NCBI GenBank assembly: GCA_014607495.2
Contig: CP053154.1
Coordinates: 2,294,001 to 2,358,000 of the forward strand
DNA length: 64,000 nt
Direction: 5' to 3'
DNA from: Carposina sasakii
Lineage: Eukaryota; Arthropoda; Insecta; Lepidoptera; Carposinidae
Part shown: piece after piece, positions 1 to 12,038 of the stretch
Position numbering within the stretch: the stretch's first letter is position 1
Layout of the letters: each line of letters begins with the position of its first letter
Notes under the pieces: generated by a model
Seen by the model: the letters and a program-made list of their open reading frames with translations, nothing else
What the model was told of the DNA's origin: nothing
Databases searched by the model: none
Position numbers and translations under genes: made by a program

Positions 1-768
1 ATAAACACAAAGTAGTTTTACCGGCTTACTTGTTAATATCATCTCGAAAGTTAACAGCGTTCGCCATAAAGTATGAACTAATTTGTCAAACTTAGCATAA
101 CAGTGGCAATGCCGGGGCCAGTGTTGGAGTATTTACGTCAATGTTGGTGCATTTGATGCTAGAGTGGTTGATGGTGTATTACGTCATATATTTAGTCGTC
201 ATTACTGGAACTTATTTCAGTCCTTTTACATACTTACTTATATTCCTGTGTCCTTAGCTGGGGCAGAGGCCCTCCACAGATCTCCGCCTTTAATACTGAT
301 TAATATTATTTGAACGCCCGAGTGGTAATGCCTGGTCCTTATTAATTATTATAAACTAGGCTACGATTCCTTATTTCTAGTTCCCGTTCCCGTGGAAATT
401 TACGTTACAAAAGTATCTAAACCATGGTTAAAATTTTCTAACTTTAGTAGCCAAGACAAGTAATATGAAAAGTGTCCACTATGACAACAATAATACAACT
501 CCACTACTGTGATACTCCGATAGAGCGAACCAGCAAATTCTAGTAACTTATGCAATTGAAACTCTGCCGCCATAATCTCGATTGCAATTCGCTGTGTACT
601 GTTTTTGTGTTTAAATTCACAACGAATTTAGTTGCGGAATGTTTTGTTGTTTGTTACATTACTGTGGTAGGTATAGTGTTTTGTTGACAATGGTACGGTA
701 ACGAGTGCTGATGAGCCCTCCCTTACTCATTTTTACAATAGGGTCGTTTACGGTTTTCTTTTATTCAT
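1..768. other. Unique AT-rich sequence, no gene seen
   Basis: No open frame of note, no repeat family I recognise and no RNA gene. It may be intergenic or intronic. Confidence 0.5.
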
Positions 769-770
769 AA

Positions 771-819
771 TATGAATATTAGATATAAATATAAATATTA
801 TTTATATCGAATGTTCATA
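771..819. repeat. AT-rich hairpin
   Basis: The left arm at 771-789 (TATGAATATTAGATATAAA) pairs with the right arm at 801-819 across an 11-nt AT loop, with about two mismatches. No family or flanking duplication is evident. It could be a small foldback relic or chance in AT-rich DNA. Confidence 0.45.
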
Positions 820-931
820 AAATAAATGAAACATTAGCGAAAGAAAAACTTCGCTAGCGCGAAAACTTTCCGGGATTAATATGTCAATCATAAAATGTCA
901 ATAAAATTAAACCATAGTAAATATCCCTATT

Positions 932-1015
932 ATGTTGATGATGATGATCTCTGACCATATTTCGGCCAAGGCGACCAATCCCTACGGAGATTGGCTAGGA
1001 GGAGGAGGAGGAGAT
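932..1015 (-). mobile_element. SINE-H fragment (3' end)
   Basis: The stretch matches the 3' third of the complete SINE-H copy at 62776-63112: a run of GATGATGATGATC, then TTTCGGCCAAGGCGACCAATC and ACGGAGATTGGC. The tRNA-like head is missing. Read on the minus strand the element ends in the GAT-type tail. A short (GGA)n run lies at 998-1013 where the similarity breaks off. Confidence 0.7.
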
Positions 1016-1861
1016 ATTATAGTATATAATATTAAATTCCCTGGTCGCCTTCCCGTGGGAATATCGGGAAATTCTTATAACTTATGACTTTCTATTGGTG
1101 AAAGAATTCTTAAAATCTGTTCAGTAGATCCCGAGATTACCCCTTACAATTTAACAAATATACAAACATACAAACTTTACCTCTTTATAATATTAGTATA
1201 GAAGTATAGATTACGATTGAAAATAAAGTACTTGCACAGTGTAGCAAAAATTAAAGTGGCTGTTGTTTTATATTAATAATCAGATATTTTTTCACAAATC
1301 TACAAATTTATACTGACCTTTTTATCATGTTGTTATTATAAAAACCACTAGGAGTTCATGGTAGTGATCAAGAACGTATTAATACAGTAAAATACAAATT
1401 ATTTCCTTATTATTACCCGAACTTTTGTTATCTGAAAGTGAAAATAGTTAAATTAAACTAAGAAGTAAATAAATTCAGTCGTCTCTATATCGCGTTTATC
1501 TGTGAGGATAAATATAGCAACATAAATTACATACAAATAAATCGGGAAAAAAGTTATTATTATCTAACAATATTCTAACCCATTTAACCCAACCTGCCTG
1601 TAGCCGCATGGCAAACGGAATAGAAAAGGGGCTATTCTGTCGGTTCAATAGTACGTCGCACGGTGATCGTAAAAAATACGAATGGCATATTGAAATATTC
1701 GAGCGACCCTTCTCCGTCAATTTTCTTTTTCGATATAAATCTGAGTTTTTCATTCGATTTGTGTATATAACGTATAGTTTGATGATTGAAAGTTTATGGT
1801 ATCATTATTGGATTTCAGATACCTTGTGTATATGATATTTATGAAATAAGAAATTATAAAA
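1016..1861. other. Unique sequence, no gene seen
   Basis: Frames stay open on both strands at about 1500-1830, but they overlap, have no recognisable domain and no codon pattern distinct from the background. No repeat family is recognised. Confidence 0.45.
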
Positions 1862-2144
1862 TTATTAATAAAGAAAATGGAAAAAATTCTTCGTACCCGA
1901 GTGGGAATCGAACCCACGACCACTGCAAACCGTGCCAGCCGCTATAACCACTAAGCCACCGGGTCAATTACTCGGATGACGAATTTTAATATCTCTTTTC
2001 TAAATTACATATTGGCAACGTTATTCTTCATCCCGATAGCTATTCACTAGCCAAATCTCGGCAAACAAAGCTGAATCCCTCAGCACAATGTTTAAAGATG
2101 AAACGATCAACCATATCCTAACGGATTATATTAATGGAGAAGTG
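1862..2144 (-). mobile_element. SINE-A copy with internal tRNA-like module
   Basis: On the minus strand the element starts near 2144 (ACTTCTCCATTAATATAATC), runs about 180 bases of non-tRNA body, then a 73-base tRNA-like module at 1965-1893. The module has an A-box-like TGGCTTAGTGG and a B-box GGTTCGATTCC, and it begins GACCCGGTGG and ends CTCGGGTAC. A short tail AAAAAATTTTTCCATTTTC-like to TTAATAAT follows. A second near-complete copy at 34950-35232 shares both body and module, so the two belong to one element. The anticodon stem is degenerate, so this is not a functional tRNA. Placement of the tRNA module near the 3' end is unusual. Confidence 0.75.
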
Positions 2145-2952
2145 TCAATAAATCTCAATCTCAGGTTTTTTTATATAGCAAAATAATAATATTGAAAATT
2201 AATAATTTCAATTTTGGATTTGGTACGAAACGTTTTAAGGTTATACTCGTATTACGTCAAACTATCTAGTAGCATATTTACAAAGTTATATAGGTAGATA
2301 GTACAATCTCAAATACATGGTTAACTACTATTGTACATCTTACATATTTTCATATATTTTTATTTCTAAATTAACTAACCTAAGTAAAGCTTTGCTTTTA
2401 TTTTCGAAATCATATTTTAAATCTTTATTCTTTATTCTTTATTGCACATACACAAAAAGAAATATGGCATACAACATCTTCTATGAAATTGAATGGACAA
2501 TCCAAAAGCAAACCTTCCCTAGTGCCCTTCTGAATACGAGAGCCCTTAACCCCTCCCGTACTTGGCATTGATGGGACACGTAAGTATAGCTGGACTAAAA
2601 AGTCGTGCTATAATCGTGGCGCTACTGTCCTTGTTTGAACGTTACGATGTGACAGTTTTTAATACTTAATCAAATCTGTAGTTCCATTTCAAGACTTTTT
2701 GGACGAGCTGTACAGTTGGCAATAGCTAAAAAAACAATATTTATTGATTTTCCAATCATATTGATGTGATGAAGAAATATTATGGTGTAGTTTATGTAGC
2801 AGAATAAAATTAATATAATAGATTCGGATGGAGAAAACGTGTCTGGATATATCAATACACTCTGAGATAGGAAAAGTTATTTGAGTTGAATACAACGTAA
2901 GAAGTGACTATAATTTTATACTCTTAGGGCCTTATTAATAAAAAGCTTTATA
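2145..2952. other. No gene; possible retroelement trace
   Basis: Mostly unique AT-rich DNA. A piece at about 2425-2480 (TTTATTCTTTATTGCACATAC and onwards) resembles 17339-17420, suggesting a small shared repeat. Confidence 0.4.
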
Positions 2953-3337
2953 CAGGATGTTTTTTTGTTGCCACCCTTAACGAAGGGTACGTACTCTATA
3001 TATCAAATAAAGTAATTTTATGCCAAAAATATGCTGGGAAATTATGTAAATTTTTTTGAAAAAAATTATTATTATTACTTGATCGGGTGAAATTTATAGT
3101 GTCTAGTGTTTATGCTAGTTTTTTCATAGACAGATATTAATTATTTCTCGTAAAAATTCTTGCTACATGCGTCTATGTGCATTTATGTAGAAAAACGCAG
3201 ACTATTTACTCAACTTTAGACCCTAATATCTTGGGAACTAGACACTTCCCAGGTATGCTTTCATGGAGAAAAATGATCGTGATTATGAGGAGATTCCGTA
3301 GTTTTCAGTAACGTTGGTGACCAAAAATCATAACCTG
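2953..3337 (+). mobile_element. T3 MITE, TA-flanked (Tc1/mariner-like)
   Basis: Ends CAGGATG...AACCTG are flanked by TA on both sides (2951-2952 and 3338-3339). The interior matches the inverted copy at 26161-26474, for example TGGCCACCCTTAACG-like near one end, GAAATTTATAGTGTCTAGTG, and CGCAGACTATTTACTCAAC. No transposase frame is present. TA duplication and CAGGR ends are typical of Tc1/mariner-derived MITEs; class assignment is an inference. Confidence 0.7.
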
Positions 3338-3403
3338 TATAATAGTAGGTATTAGCTATTCACAGTTTAATTTGACAGATATTCCATATACCTACCTATA
3401 TTT

Positions 3404-3565
3404 TACATACATACACACAATATAATCACACCTTTATCCCTTACGGGGTAGGCAGAGCACCAAGGGCCGATAGAACCACATGGTGCCACTTCTGACCAAT
3501 TTTGAGGGTATAGTTGAGATGTACAAGTTCGGTTATATAGCTAAATTTTGCTGTCGAAAATGATG
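3404..3565 (-). repeat. K repeat, partial
   Basis: The plus strand reads CCTTTATCCCTTACGGGGTA then GGCAGAGCACCAAGGGCCGA and CCACATGGTGCCACTTCTGA. This is shared with 22124-22205, 33530-33815 and 42485-42712. The tail side faces 3404, so the sense strand is minus. The 5' half seen in the longer copies is absent. Confidence 0.7.
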
Positions 3566-3683
3566 TATAACGAGGTTGTAACTTTATGCGCGATTTATTA
3601 GTAGCAGGGATAGGTATTATATACCTAATATTTTTTGAAAACACGTAGAAGTTTGATATTTTTAATTTAATCACGTACACACA

Positions 3684-3920
3684 CATCAGCCAATCAGCCT
3701 ATTGGAGTCCACTGCTGGATATAGGCTTCCCCCAGGGGATTGCTTAGGGGGTTTTTTGTCCATTAGTCACCACAGGGAACAGGCGGGTTGGTGACAGCAT
3801 TGAGATTTTCTGACTAAGTTGACAACGCGGAGGTCGCTGCTGCCCATAGCTCGGAAACCCCTGATCGCCTCTTAGGATACCCACGAACTGATGTAGGGTG
3901 GTGCTATTTTACTGACACAC
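3684..3920 (-). mobile_element. R repeat (RTE-tailed SINE-like), near full length
   Basis: It carries the family landmarks in reverse: CATCAGCC, CAGCCTATTGGAGTCCACTG, CCCCCAGGGG, GGCGGGTTGGTGAC, GGCGCTGCTGCCC-like sequence, and a GGGTGGTGC 5' end near 3905. The sense strand is minus. The tail region is related to the last codons of RTE-type ORF2. Confidence 0.75.
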
Positions 3921-4847
3921 GTGAAATAAATTATTAAATCATGCAATCCGACGACAAACGACTCCTAAATTTGATCCCCGAATACTAAAAACCGACACGG
4001 TCTATGTTCTATCTATCCAAGAAATTGTAGGTTCATTAAATCGCAAACTAACTAATAAATCAAAACACCGAATCTGTTCACAGCTTATAACTAAATCTAT
4101 TGAATTTGCAGGCAGCGCATAATTACCTCCGTAAGTTTACAAGACAAGATCCGAGCTGCGGGGTATTTAGCACGTGCCCATTCTGTTAACATTCGATAAT
4201 AATTCAATAAGGTAGTGCGCAGATTTGTAACAAATAAACGTACAATTTTGCCAAATTAACCTTCGTCAACCCGCTCCGAATCTTCGGAGGGAACACGCTC
4301 GCGCTGTCTAGAAAATACGTCAGTGCTCGTGTCTTACATGAATGCTTGCTTTGTAACACAATATGTTACGGTATGTACCAATGTTATTATAACGAAGAAA
4401 TAAACGGCAGTTTTAAAGACGCACAGTTCCATTATGTAAGGGATTGAATTGTAATATTACAGTCTGTTATTTTATTATTTTATTTTAATAATATTATATA
4501 AAATTTATTTCCGCTAATGATCACTAGGCTTATTTATGCGTGGGTAATTTGATATATTATAAAAATGATATATTATTAATTTCAAATTTTATTTGTAACA
4601 TATCTGCATAAAGCTTTGAAGATTGTTGAATGTTTCGATACTGCTATTAAGTACCCAGCATTCCTGCTAGTGTGTATGGAACTCTGATAGGTTTTAATAT
4701 ACTTTTTTTATAATTAATAGGAGAGCAAGATATCGCTCTATAGTTCTTGTTAAAACTATAATTTTGTCTAATCGTTTCCCCGCCCTGCATCTGGTTGTTG
4801 CCCAACCACCGCGGCGTCGACCTCTCGTGAATTTCTGTATGTGACAA
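3921..4847. other. Unique sequence, no gene seen
   Basis: No repeat family recognised. A short self-complementary piece, CTCCGAATCTTCGGAG, lies at about 4275-4290. An open frame on the minus strand at 4647-4847 has no recognisable features. Confidence 0.4.
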
Positions 4848-4971
4848 ACTGACTTACCCAAAAGGAGTGAAAGTGAAGTACTAGTGCAGAATACCTAAAT
4901 TGGATTGAAGTGAAAACCTCAGAATCCTACGAGAGGTTCCGCGCGGAAGAAGAAAGAAGAGAAAACACACA
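4848..4971 (+). other. Candidate exon end with consensus 5' splice site
   Basis: A purine-rich stretch ends in ACACAG followed by GTAACT at 4972, which fits a donor site. The reading frame ending at the junction is open for 32 codons and gives a charged, glutamate/arginine-rich peptide, preceded by a TGA and containing no ATG. There is no pyrimidine tract to mark an acceptor, so a 5'-UTR first exon is more likely than an internal coding exon. No family is recognised; chance is quite possible. Confidence 0.25.
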
Positions 4972-5156
4972 GGTAACTCTCTGACATTACTTCTTAAATC
5001 ACCCGATGACCCAGCACCTAAATCGCTAAACACTTCTTATGACTGCATCTCGCTTAGAAGTAATCCTATAAGTCATCCCAAATGATGATCATATTAGCAG
5101 TTTTTTTAGTAAAATCTTAAATTAATTTATTTCCTTTCTAATACCTTATATTATGT
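4972..5156. other. Unique sequence
   Basis: Nothing recognised. If the upstream exon candidate is real, this would be the start of its intron. Confidence 0.3.
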
Positions 5157-5224
5157 ACTAGTGGACGCCCTCGACTTCGTCCGCGTGTACTGTAAAAAAA
5201 AAACAAAATATCGAAATCATCTGG
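5157..5224 (+). repeat. E repeat, 5' fragment
   Basis: Starts TACTAGTGGACGCCCTCGAC and continues TTCGTCCGCGTG, the standard head of the E family (compare 54323 and 51471). It is cut off where SINE-B sequence begins. Confidence 0.7.
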
Positions 5225-5340
5225 GATTCGATGTTTCTATACTTATCTATGTATTTATATACCGTTGCTTACTACCCACGACACAAGACCGTATGGATCT
5301 TAATGTGGGACTAAGTTAATGTGTTGCAAAGTGTGTGAAA
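5225..5340 (+). mobile_element. SINE-B, 3' part
   Basis: Matches the body of SINE-B (CTATGTATTTATATACCGTT, ACGACACAAGACC, ATCTTAATGTGGGACTAAGT). The tRNA-like head is missing, so the copy is 5' truncated and abuts the E fragment. Confidence 0.7.
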
Positions 5341-5660
5341 AAAAAATCATATTCCCGTGAGAAAAACGCTGCACGTTTATATCTGAATCTGCTATTTTAA
5401 AAAGGTGGCTACCCTATTATAGGGATATTTATGTATGCCGATATACCTAAACATACAATAATATGAATTCAAAGGTAGGTATAGGTTACTAGAATAAGCT
5501 CACAATACGTGTCACATGGGAAATTATGCACGAAACTCATCGGTTTAGCAATAAACATACCTCACGTAGTGTTTCATTTATTTTTATGATTGCGTATACG
5601 CGCTACTTCGATCAAGGATATTATGAAGTGGATTATTGATACGGGGCTTCACTAGAATAC
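5341..5660. other. Unique sequence, no gene seen
   Basis: No repeat family or open frame of note. Confidence 0.4.
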
Positions 5661-6062
5661 ATCTGCTGCATCTTCTTTCGTGCATGTCGTAAGAGTCGAC
5701 TAAGGAAATAATTAAGCGAATAATAGCTAGCAAGTTGTTGATGTTTTCTGCACCCTTTGAATTTAGTGAGAGCGAGATGTCTCACTTTTAAACGTCAAAT
5801 CCACAGAGCTAAGTAATAACTAGACAAAGCAAGTGTTTCTACTTTGTGTGTAAAACGGATTGCAAACCACTTTTATCGGCCTTAATTCATTTAGTCCTGG
5901 CTCGAGAACGAGTGTCCATTCTAATTCTTAAGTCTATTTTACACGCAAAGTTTACCTAGTTATTAATAGCTCTGTGAATTTGACGTTTAAAAGTGAGATA
6001 TCTCGCTCTCACCAAATTCATTATACCGGTGCTGACCTATTCCATTTTCGGAACACAGCAGT
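5661..6062 (+). repeat. C repeat, split by a MITE
   Basis: The left part at 5661-5756 reads ATCTGCTGCATCTTCTTTCG, TGCATGTCGTAAGAGTCGAC and GCTAGCAAGTTG. The right part at 6024-6062 reads GACCTATTCCATTTTCGGAA. Together they make one C repeat interrupted by the foldback element at 5757-6023. Confidence 0.65.
5757..6023. mobile_element. Foldback MITE inside a C repeat
   Basis: Long inverted arms: TGAATTTAGTGAGAGCGAGA...CTCACTTTTAAACGTCAAAT...CACAGAGCTA on the left, and its near complement ending at about 6023 (AGCTCTGTGAATTTGACGT...CTCGCTCTCACCAAATTCA). The arms are about 65 bases with a few mismatches; CTAGTTATTA and AACTAG-type pairs extend inward. No coding frame. The exact ends and target duplication are not clear. 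Confidence 0.65.
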
Positions 6063-6119
6063 ATGCTTAATATAATTATAATGTACCTACCTATATTGAT
6101 ATATACCTATATTGATAAA

Positions 6120-6246
6120 TCGGTCACCAACCCGCCTGCCCAGCGTGGTAACTATGGGCAAATACCCCCCATAGCAGTCTTGTGACGTCCCCTGGGGGAG
6201 GCCTACGTCCAGCAGTGGACTGCAATAGGCCGATAATGATGATATT
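6120..6246 (+). mobile_element. R repeat, 5' truncated
   Basis: CGGTCACCAACCCGCCTGCC, CAGCGTGGTAACTATGGGCA, CTGGGGGAGGCCTACGTCCA, and GTGGACTGCAATAGG, followed by GATAATGATGAT. Lacks the first half of the element, as expected for target-primed reverse transcription. Confidence 0.75.
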
Positions 6247-8356
6247 GATATGGTGGATGAGTTGATGCAATTTGGGATGATCACTAAGGCAACTAAATTC
6301 ACCTCCATAGCCTCCAAGGAGGCTGGGCAGAGATATGCAACTAACACAATTCCTTTTCGCCGGTTAACCTATTGAGTCCAATATCACATTAGAAGTAGAT
6401 AAAATAAATTTTTGGGAACAAATTCAAAAAACTCTCTATAGTAACCGGTGACGAATCCAATGGGAATTATTTTCAGGTAATATAAGCGGTAAGCTAACCC
6501 GTTTATTAGACAGACTTTCGCATCTATTATTTTCGTTCAAACACATTTAATAAAATAGATATTCGATTATTCAGTCAGTCAGTGGCTAGTCTATGTAAAC
6601 CTTTATAATTTACTAGGTTTCAAATTTTATAGACCTGAATGGAGTGCTGTAAGGACTTGTTAAATAAATATTTATTTGTCATATGTGTAACATGGTTCAT
6701 ATTTTATAAATTAAGTTTAGTTTAAGGCCAGTTTAAGTCCGATTACCGATGACTACTGTATCATAAAAAAATAATCGAAATCGAAAAATAATGTGTAGGT
6801 AGATTTTACATAAAAAAGTCTCTACTCAATAACATGAAAAAATTCAATTATATGAGAGCACTTTAATTTAAAGTTGTCGTTAACAACTTTCCGTAAAACT
6901 AATTAGGTAATATGTTTTTATAGCATCGCTTTAGTTTTAATTAAGAACTCTTATCGCATTGGCAATAACTTGAGTAATTTTGAGTCGTAAAAGAAAAATA
7001 AATTGAAAATTCTCCATGGAAACAAATATGTTGCCTATTTTACCGGTAATAAAATCCAAACTTCCTTTTAGCTACAAATTCAATTATTCTGTACTAGCGG
7101 TTTCCCACAGTTACGTCTGCTTACGGAGAGTAGCCCCGTCAATATCAGAAATTGCTAACTTTTTGAATCTTCATTTATGGCTTGACCAAAAAAGTTGAAA
7201 TTTTGAAATTAGAAACTATCAACTCTAGTAAAATATTTTTATCATAGGTTGTCTAGGTATCAGTATGACGTCATCAGCTTATTTCTAATCTTTCAGTATG
7301 ATTTTTGGACGATGTCCGACACAAAACTGTCAACGTCGAAGGCGCTATTGCCCATTTCCCGGAAATGGTGGTTTTGGCTTGAATTCGCTGCAGCTCTTAA
7401 GCTACAACGGTGACGCTTGGAAATATTTTCATTTTATAAAATCAAAAATTCGATGTTGTTCAGATAAATAAAAATCATCACTATAATAATTTCAGGCCTG
7501 AAATCCATCGCTGAATATAGACCTCTTCCAAAATATAATAATGACCACTTGAGAAAAAATCCTATAACTTCTGGTTATAAAAAAACTTTATAATTGTGTA
7601 CTTCACTCACTAATTAGACTCGATGATCATTTAATATAATACAACAAGGGTTACATACTTCCCAACACTATAGATGTGATCAGTTCGTTAATGAATATTT
7701 TGTATTTTACCATGATAAAGCCCTAAAGCTAAGAACCGTACCTTTATTAGATGATACCCTTATAGCCTCCAGCATACAGACCCTGAACTTTTGTGTGGCA
7801 CTACCATTAACTGTAAGCGCTTTTCTATGTATCAATAGAACTCTGATAGGGCAAAGCTGAAATAAGTTCATTTCGTTGCAGTGCAAGAATAAAAAAACTT
7901 AGCAACCAAATTGAAATGTTGGAAAAAAAAAATAGCACTTAGCACGTGGGACTTACGAGTAAAATAGCCTAACAGAAAAAAAAATTAAGTGTTTTACACA
8001 CTTCTTTTCAACCCGCGTTACCTATGTATTTCTTAAATACTTGAGGACTACAAAATCGACAAATCTTATGACTTAAACCCCAGAATTCTTTAGGAAGAAC
8101 TTGTAGTCAGGGTTCTCGGTCTTTGAGCAAACACTGGCTCAGCCACTTATGTAAAACTTAGTAAGGCATATACAGAGCACTTGTTTGTGTAAGTCTTGCA
8201 TGCCAGCTGTTTGCACATACTGTCTTCTGTTTTTCGAAACACACAAGTATTGTTATGTACAATTTTGATGCGAAACTTTTCAAAGTTATGTCGTTGTTAG
8301 GTGTTGAAATTTTGCTTTAACAAAGGGGAACAAAGTACAATTATTTCTCCATCTAT
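6247..8356. other. Mostly unique; one decayed R-like piece
   Basis: No gene. At 7338-7375 (GTCAACGTCGAAGGCGCTAT, TGCCCATTTCCCGG) and about 7478-7535 (ATCACTATAATAATTTCAGG, AATATAGACCTCTTCC) there are degraded matches to an R-type element on the minus strand. The rest is AT-rich with no recognised family. Confidence 0.4.
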
Positions 8357-8611
8357 AAATAAATAATAAATAATAAATAAATGTTCACACATTTCACAAC
8401 ACATTGACTTAGTCCCACACTAAGATCCCTAAGGTCTTGTGTCGTGGCTACTAAGCAACGGTATATAAATACATAGATAAGTATATAAACATCCATGACT
8501 CGGAAACAAACATCGATATTCATCACATCAATGTTTGCACCTACCGGGATTCGAACCCAGGACCTACGGCGTCGCAGGCAGGGCCACTACCAACTACACC
8601 AATCGGCCGTC
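8357..8611 (-). mobile_element. SINE-B, complete
   Basis: On the minus strand the tRNA-like head begins GACGGCCGATTGGTGTAG at 8611, with a B-box GGTTCGAATCCCGG. The body follows (CGATGTTTGTTTCCGAGTCA, ATACCGTTGCTTAGTAGCC) and a tail of TTTATTTATT at 8357-8391. Length is about 255 bases. The head resembles Gly/Asp-type tRNAs but is not a working gene. Other copies: 20461, 23453, 33101, 52878, 5225. Confidence 0.85.
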
Positions 8612-10971
8612 TATCTAATCCATAAAGGTCCATCATCGATCTAATATTTATGTCCTCGAATATAACGTTCTATAATAGCATGGAAAGAGATGCGCCTGAT
8701 ATGATCCCCGCATCAGCACGGGATATATTATTTAAGTTTTTAAATTTCCAATGAAACAAATAAAAAGTCAGGAATAAATTCTAATATTTCTGTTCGTAGA
8801 TCCATATGGAAATGTGATTTTTTGAATCTACATTAGTAAAAAAGGTGACCGTTAATCATCCTATAAACGTTAAACGTAAACGTCTCAGCTATCATCAATA
8901 GATAGCTATTACATAAAAAATGTAACACGAGATTGTGAACCTGGTTATCGTCCAGTAAACATATCCTGTAATACTAAAAGTGAAAATTCCCAACTATTTA
9001 GCAGTAAAACTCTTCATGAATATCTCATCAAAATAATGTTTAATACAAACATAAACATGGAATCCTAAACACTATCAGTTACAAAGGAAATAGGATCGCC
9101 GGACACACGTCGTAAAATGAAACGACGAAAACTTATTGACGGAGCAACTTTATTGGCAGTATCATGACATAGCTGATCCCTCATAAAAATATGTATCGCT
9201 ATTGTAAGAAAAATACGATCCGAAACTTATGTTAACGCAGGCAACGGAGCATAACAATGTATCAATTCGGATTGGATCTAAAGATTGTAGATACAAGGTT
9301 CGGAATTGGATGCTGAAGTGAGTTGCTGACTTGGGGATCTTGCTCTCCGTCTATACAATGTGTGGAGTGTGAAATTGTGAAGGTGCTAGCGATCATACTT
9401 TTGTTTGTTTTCGTCTGAAATCGCTTGATATTGTTATGATTTTCTATGAAAAGAAAAATGATTATACGTATACGTAGGTGTAGGTTGAGTCGCGTTACAG
9501 TTAAGTTTGTCTGATATTTTTTTTTTAATAGAACAGAAATCTATCTTTATTTGATGAGCAGTTATATTAATTTTCTTGGATTATCGAAAATACAAAAGAT
9601 AGTTTAAACTGCAATTTTGTTCATGAATACTTAAAACAGCTGTAACGACTGTATAAACGAGTTCTAGTACATTTGTTATTTCCACTTCATATAAAGGTAA
9701 AAGTACAAAAACACTTGTATTGTTTATTTTTTATTATCTAAAGTACTGGAACATAGATTCTTCAAAAGCTAGACGCATAAAAACTAATTTAAATGCAAAC
9801 GTGTACTAAGACAACATCAGTTAAGCAGTCACCGGGATGAGCTCTCGTTCCAGTGAAGTTGATGTTCGGTTACAATCGTTGGGGTTTAGCAACGGAGCTG
9901 TCATATGAAAGTAAGAGACTAAAATGTAACTGCTAAGTTTTCGTAGACAACTCTTGGGAGTTCGTTTTTCGAGTGATTTCTTATTTCGTTATTAGTGGTC
10001 GCACTTAATTTCATTCGTGTGAAAGTAGATTTTTTTCCCAATCTCACGGAAAATTACAGAAACTAAATCCAGAAATATACAAATCTCTTGTCAGTTTACT
10101 TCACCATTTTCGTTCGAGCACATCGTTTCAATAGTTATACAACTTAACTTAACTTAGGAATAAATAAATTGACTGGTATTTTTACGATGGTAATACGAGG
10201 CAAGTTTATACATAGCTCCGCTATAATTCTTGCTTTCGTGGCATTAACAGTATACGTTCTTATCGGATGGAATTATACAGAAAGGGCTTAAAGAAAATAC
10301 AGAAACCTTTTTAAAGAAATAGATCGTCGCACTTTGAATTTTAAAATGCTAAGGTTTTGTTCAATGCCATCTTTTAGAATTAACTGTATAATAAAAAATA
10401 TACATGTGTTTGTGTTTATGGAAACGAAAACATTATAAGATTTTTTTATAGTTTTACTTCTAATTGAGATGATATAAAAATCGGAGAGATTTATTTTCAC
10501 ATAGATATACAACATAAATGACCGGAGGATTTGTCATGGTAAGCCAGCATAAAGCAAACACAGCTGCTTTCTCATACTAATAGCAGAGATTCGTAAAGTT
10601 TTCTACAAACAACAGCAATACTAATACAACAAGATGCAGCTGTTCATTGGGATTTCTCGATCCATTAAACCCGTCAACGTCAAGTGTGATCACAAAAGGG
10701 ATTAGTGTCAAGCCTTACATCCAATCTAGGCAAAGGACAGGCGTAAATAGGCAACCTATGACAAGCATGGTGTAGTATGCATGTAAGTCGAATCTCTGAA
10801 TTAATGGACTGCCTATATAGACGTAGCGTTTAATTAAGTTTGTGTTGAGGCCAGTTCAAATGAAGTTATGTGCTGCTGGTGCGTGTAGGCGTTGTCATGC
10901 AATATACTATACGTAATGTAATGATGTGGTGTCACCCCTCAGTGTCGGTAAACAATATAAATTTGACATAC
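8612..10971. other. Unique sequence, no gene seen
   Basis: About 2.4 kb with no recognised repeat, RNA gene or credible coding frame. Moderately AT-rich. Conserved non-coding DNA cannot be excluded. Confidence 0.45.
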
Positions 10972-11200
10972 GATGATGGTCCAATGGTTAGGACGTCTGC
11001 CTTTGAGTCGGAAGGTATAGGTTCGATCCGGGATTTATTTCATGTACGGATTTTAATATACTAAAATTGTCACATAGGTAATACTCGTGGAGGTTTGGCA
11101 TTTTGCAGGCAGCCGGACATAAAACAAACGCCAAATCCGTGGTAATTTAAGTTATAGAAAGAAACCATATGCGCCGACCCCATACAAAATAGAATAAAAT
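10972..11200 (+). mobile_element. SINE-G, near complete
   Basis: The tRNA-like head GATGATGGTCCAATGGTTAG has an A-box-like TGGTCCAATGG and a B-box GGTTCGATCC at about 11021-11031. The body includes GCAGGCAGCCGGACATAAAA, CGCCAAATCCGTGG and GCGCCGACCCCATACAAA. The 3' half is shared with 59768-59880. Confidence 0.75.
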
Positions 11201-12038
11201 ATATTTTAAAATTTCGGGTGATTTTTTTTTCATTTTCTTATTAATATTTATAATATAGAATAGATCAAATGGGATTTTTCAACTATTTTGTGCATTGTAA
11301 AACTAAGTACAAACTCAAAAGAACCTATATAATGCAGACCATCGAGATTTAGCCATAGAGTCGCTACCAAAACACATTTACTATACAATGAGAATACACA
11401 CATGGATTTCCAATGCACCTTGAGTGGATTTATAGTTGAAATTTAATCGGAATCAATACCTAGTGTATACTGATTTACCTTTGTTTCTAGTATTGTGTCG
11501 GCTCGTTCTAGCTTGTTTTTGGAAGTTCAATAATGCAACGTCCATTCTAGTTAACGTTAGGGCTTGCAATTTCTCTGTATAGTAGGTCAATCAACCTTTC
11601 AACTGAATATTTTTGGTTATGGGTTTAGTTTTGGTTTAGCAGTTAATTTTATTGACATTTTCAACTTAATGATAATATTTAGTACTTAGTCTAAATGATA
11701 ATATTTAATACTGAGATTTATTTTTATTTATATTTAATATATATTCATTTGCCATTGCAAAATCCAGGATTTAAGATAAAAGGTAGGTATTATCAGTTTC
11801 AAATATGTAAATAATAAATAGGTTTTTCATCTACCTATACAAACTCTTAATTGATTTCAGTTATCCAAAAATTAACAAGTAATAAATTTTGTTATTAGCA
11901 GAATTCTGAAATGCCGCATTATTAGGCCTACAATGCATACCATTTCGACGATTATTGCAATCAGAGTATTTTGACCACTATCAGCACTCATGTCGAATAA
12001 CCTGGGCTTAATAAAACTATTTATAGATCAATCATTAC
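11201..12038. other. Unique AT-rich sequence
   Basis: No recognised feature; AT-rich microsatellite-like stretches around 11700-11730. Confidence 0.4.
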
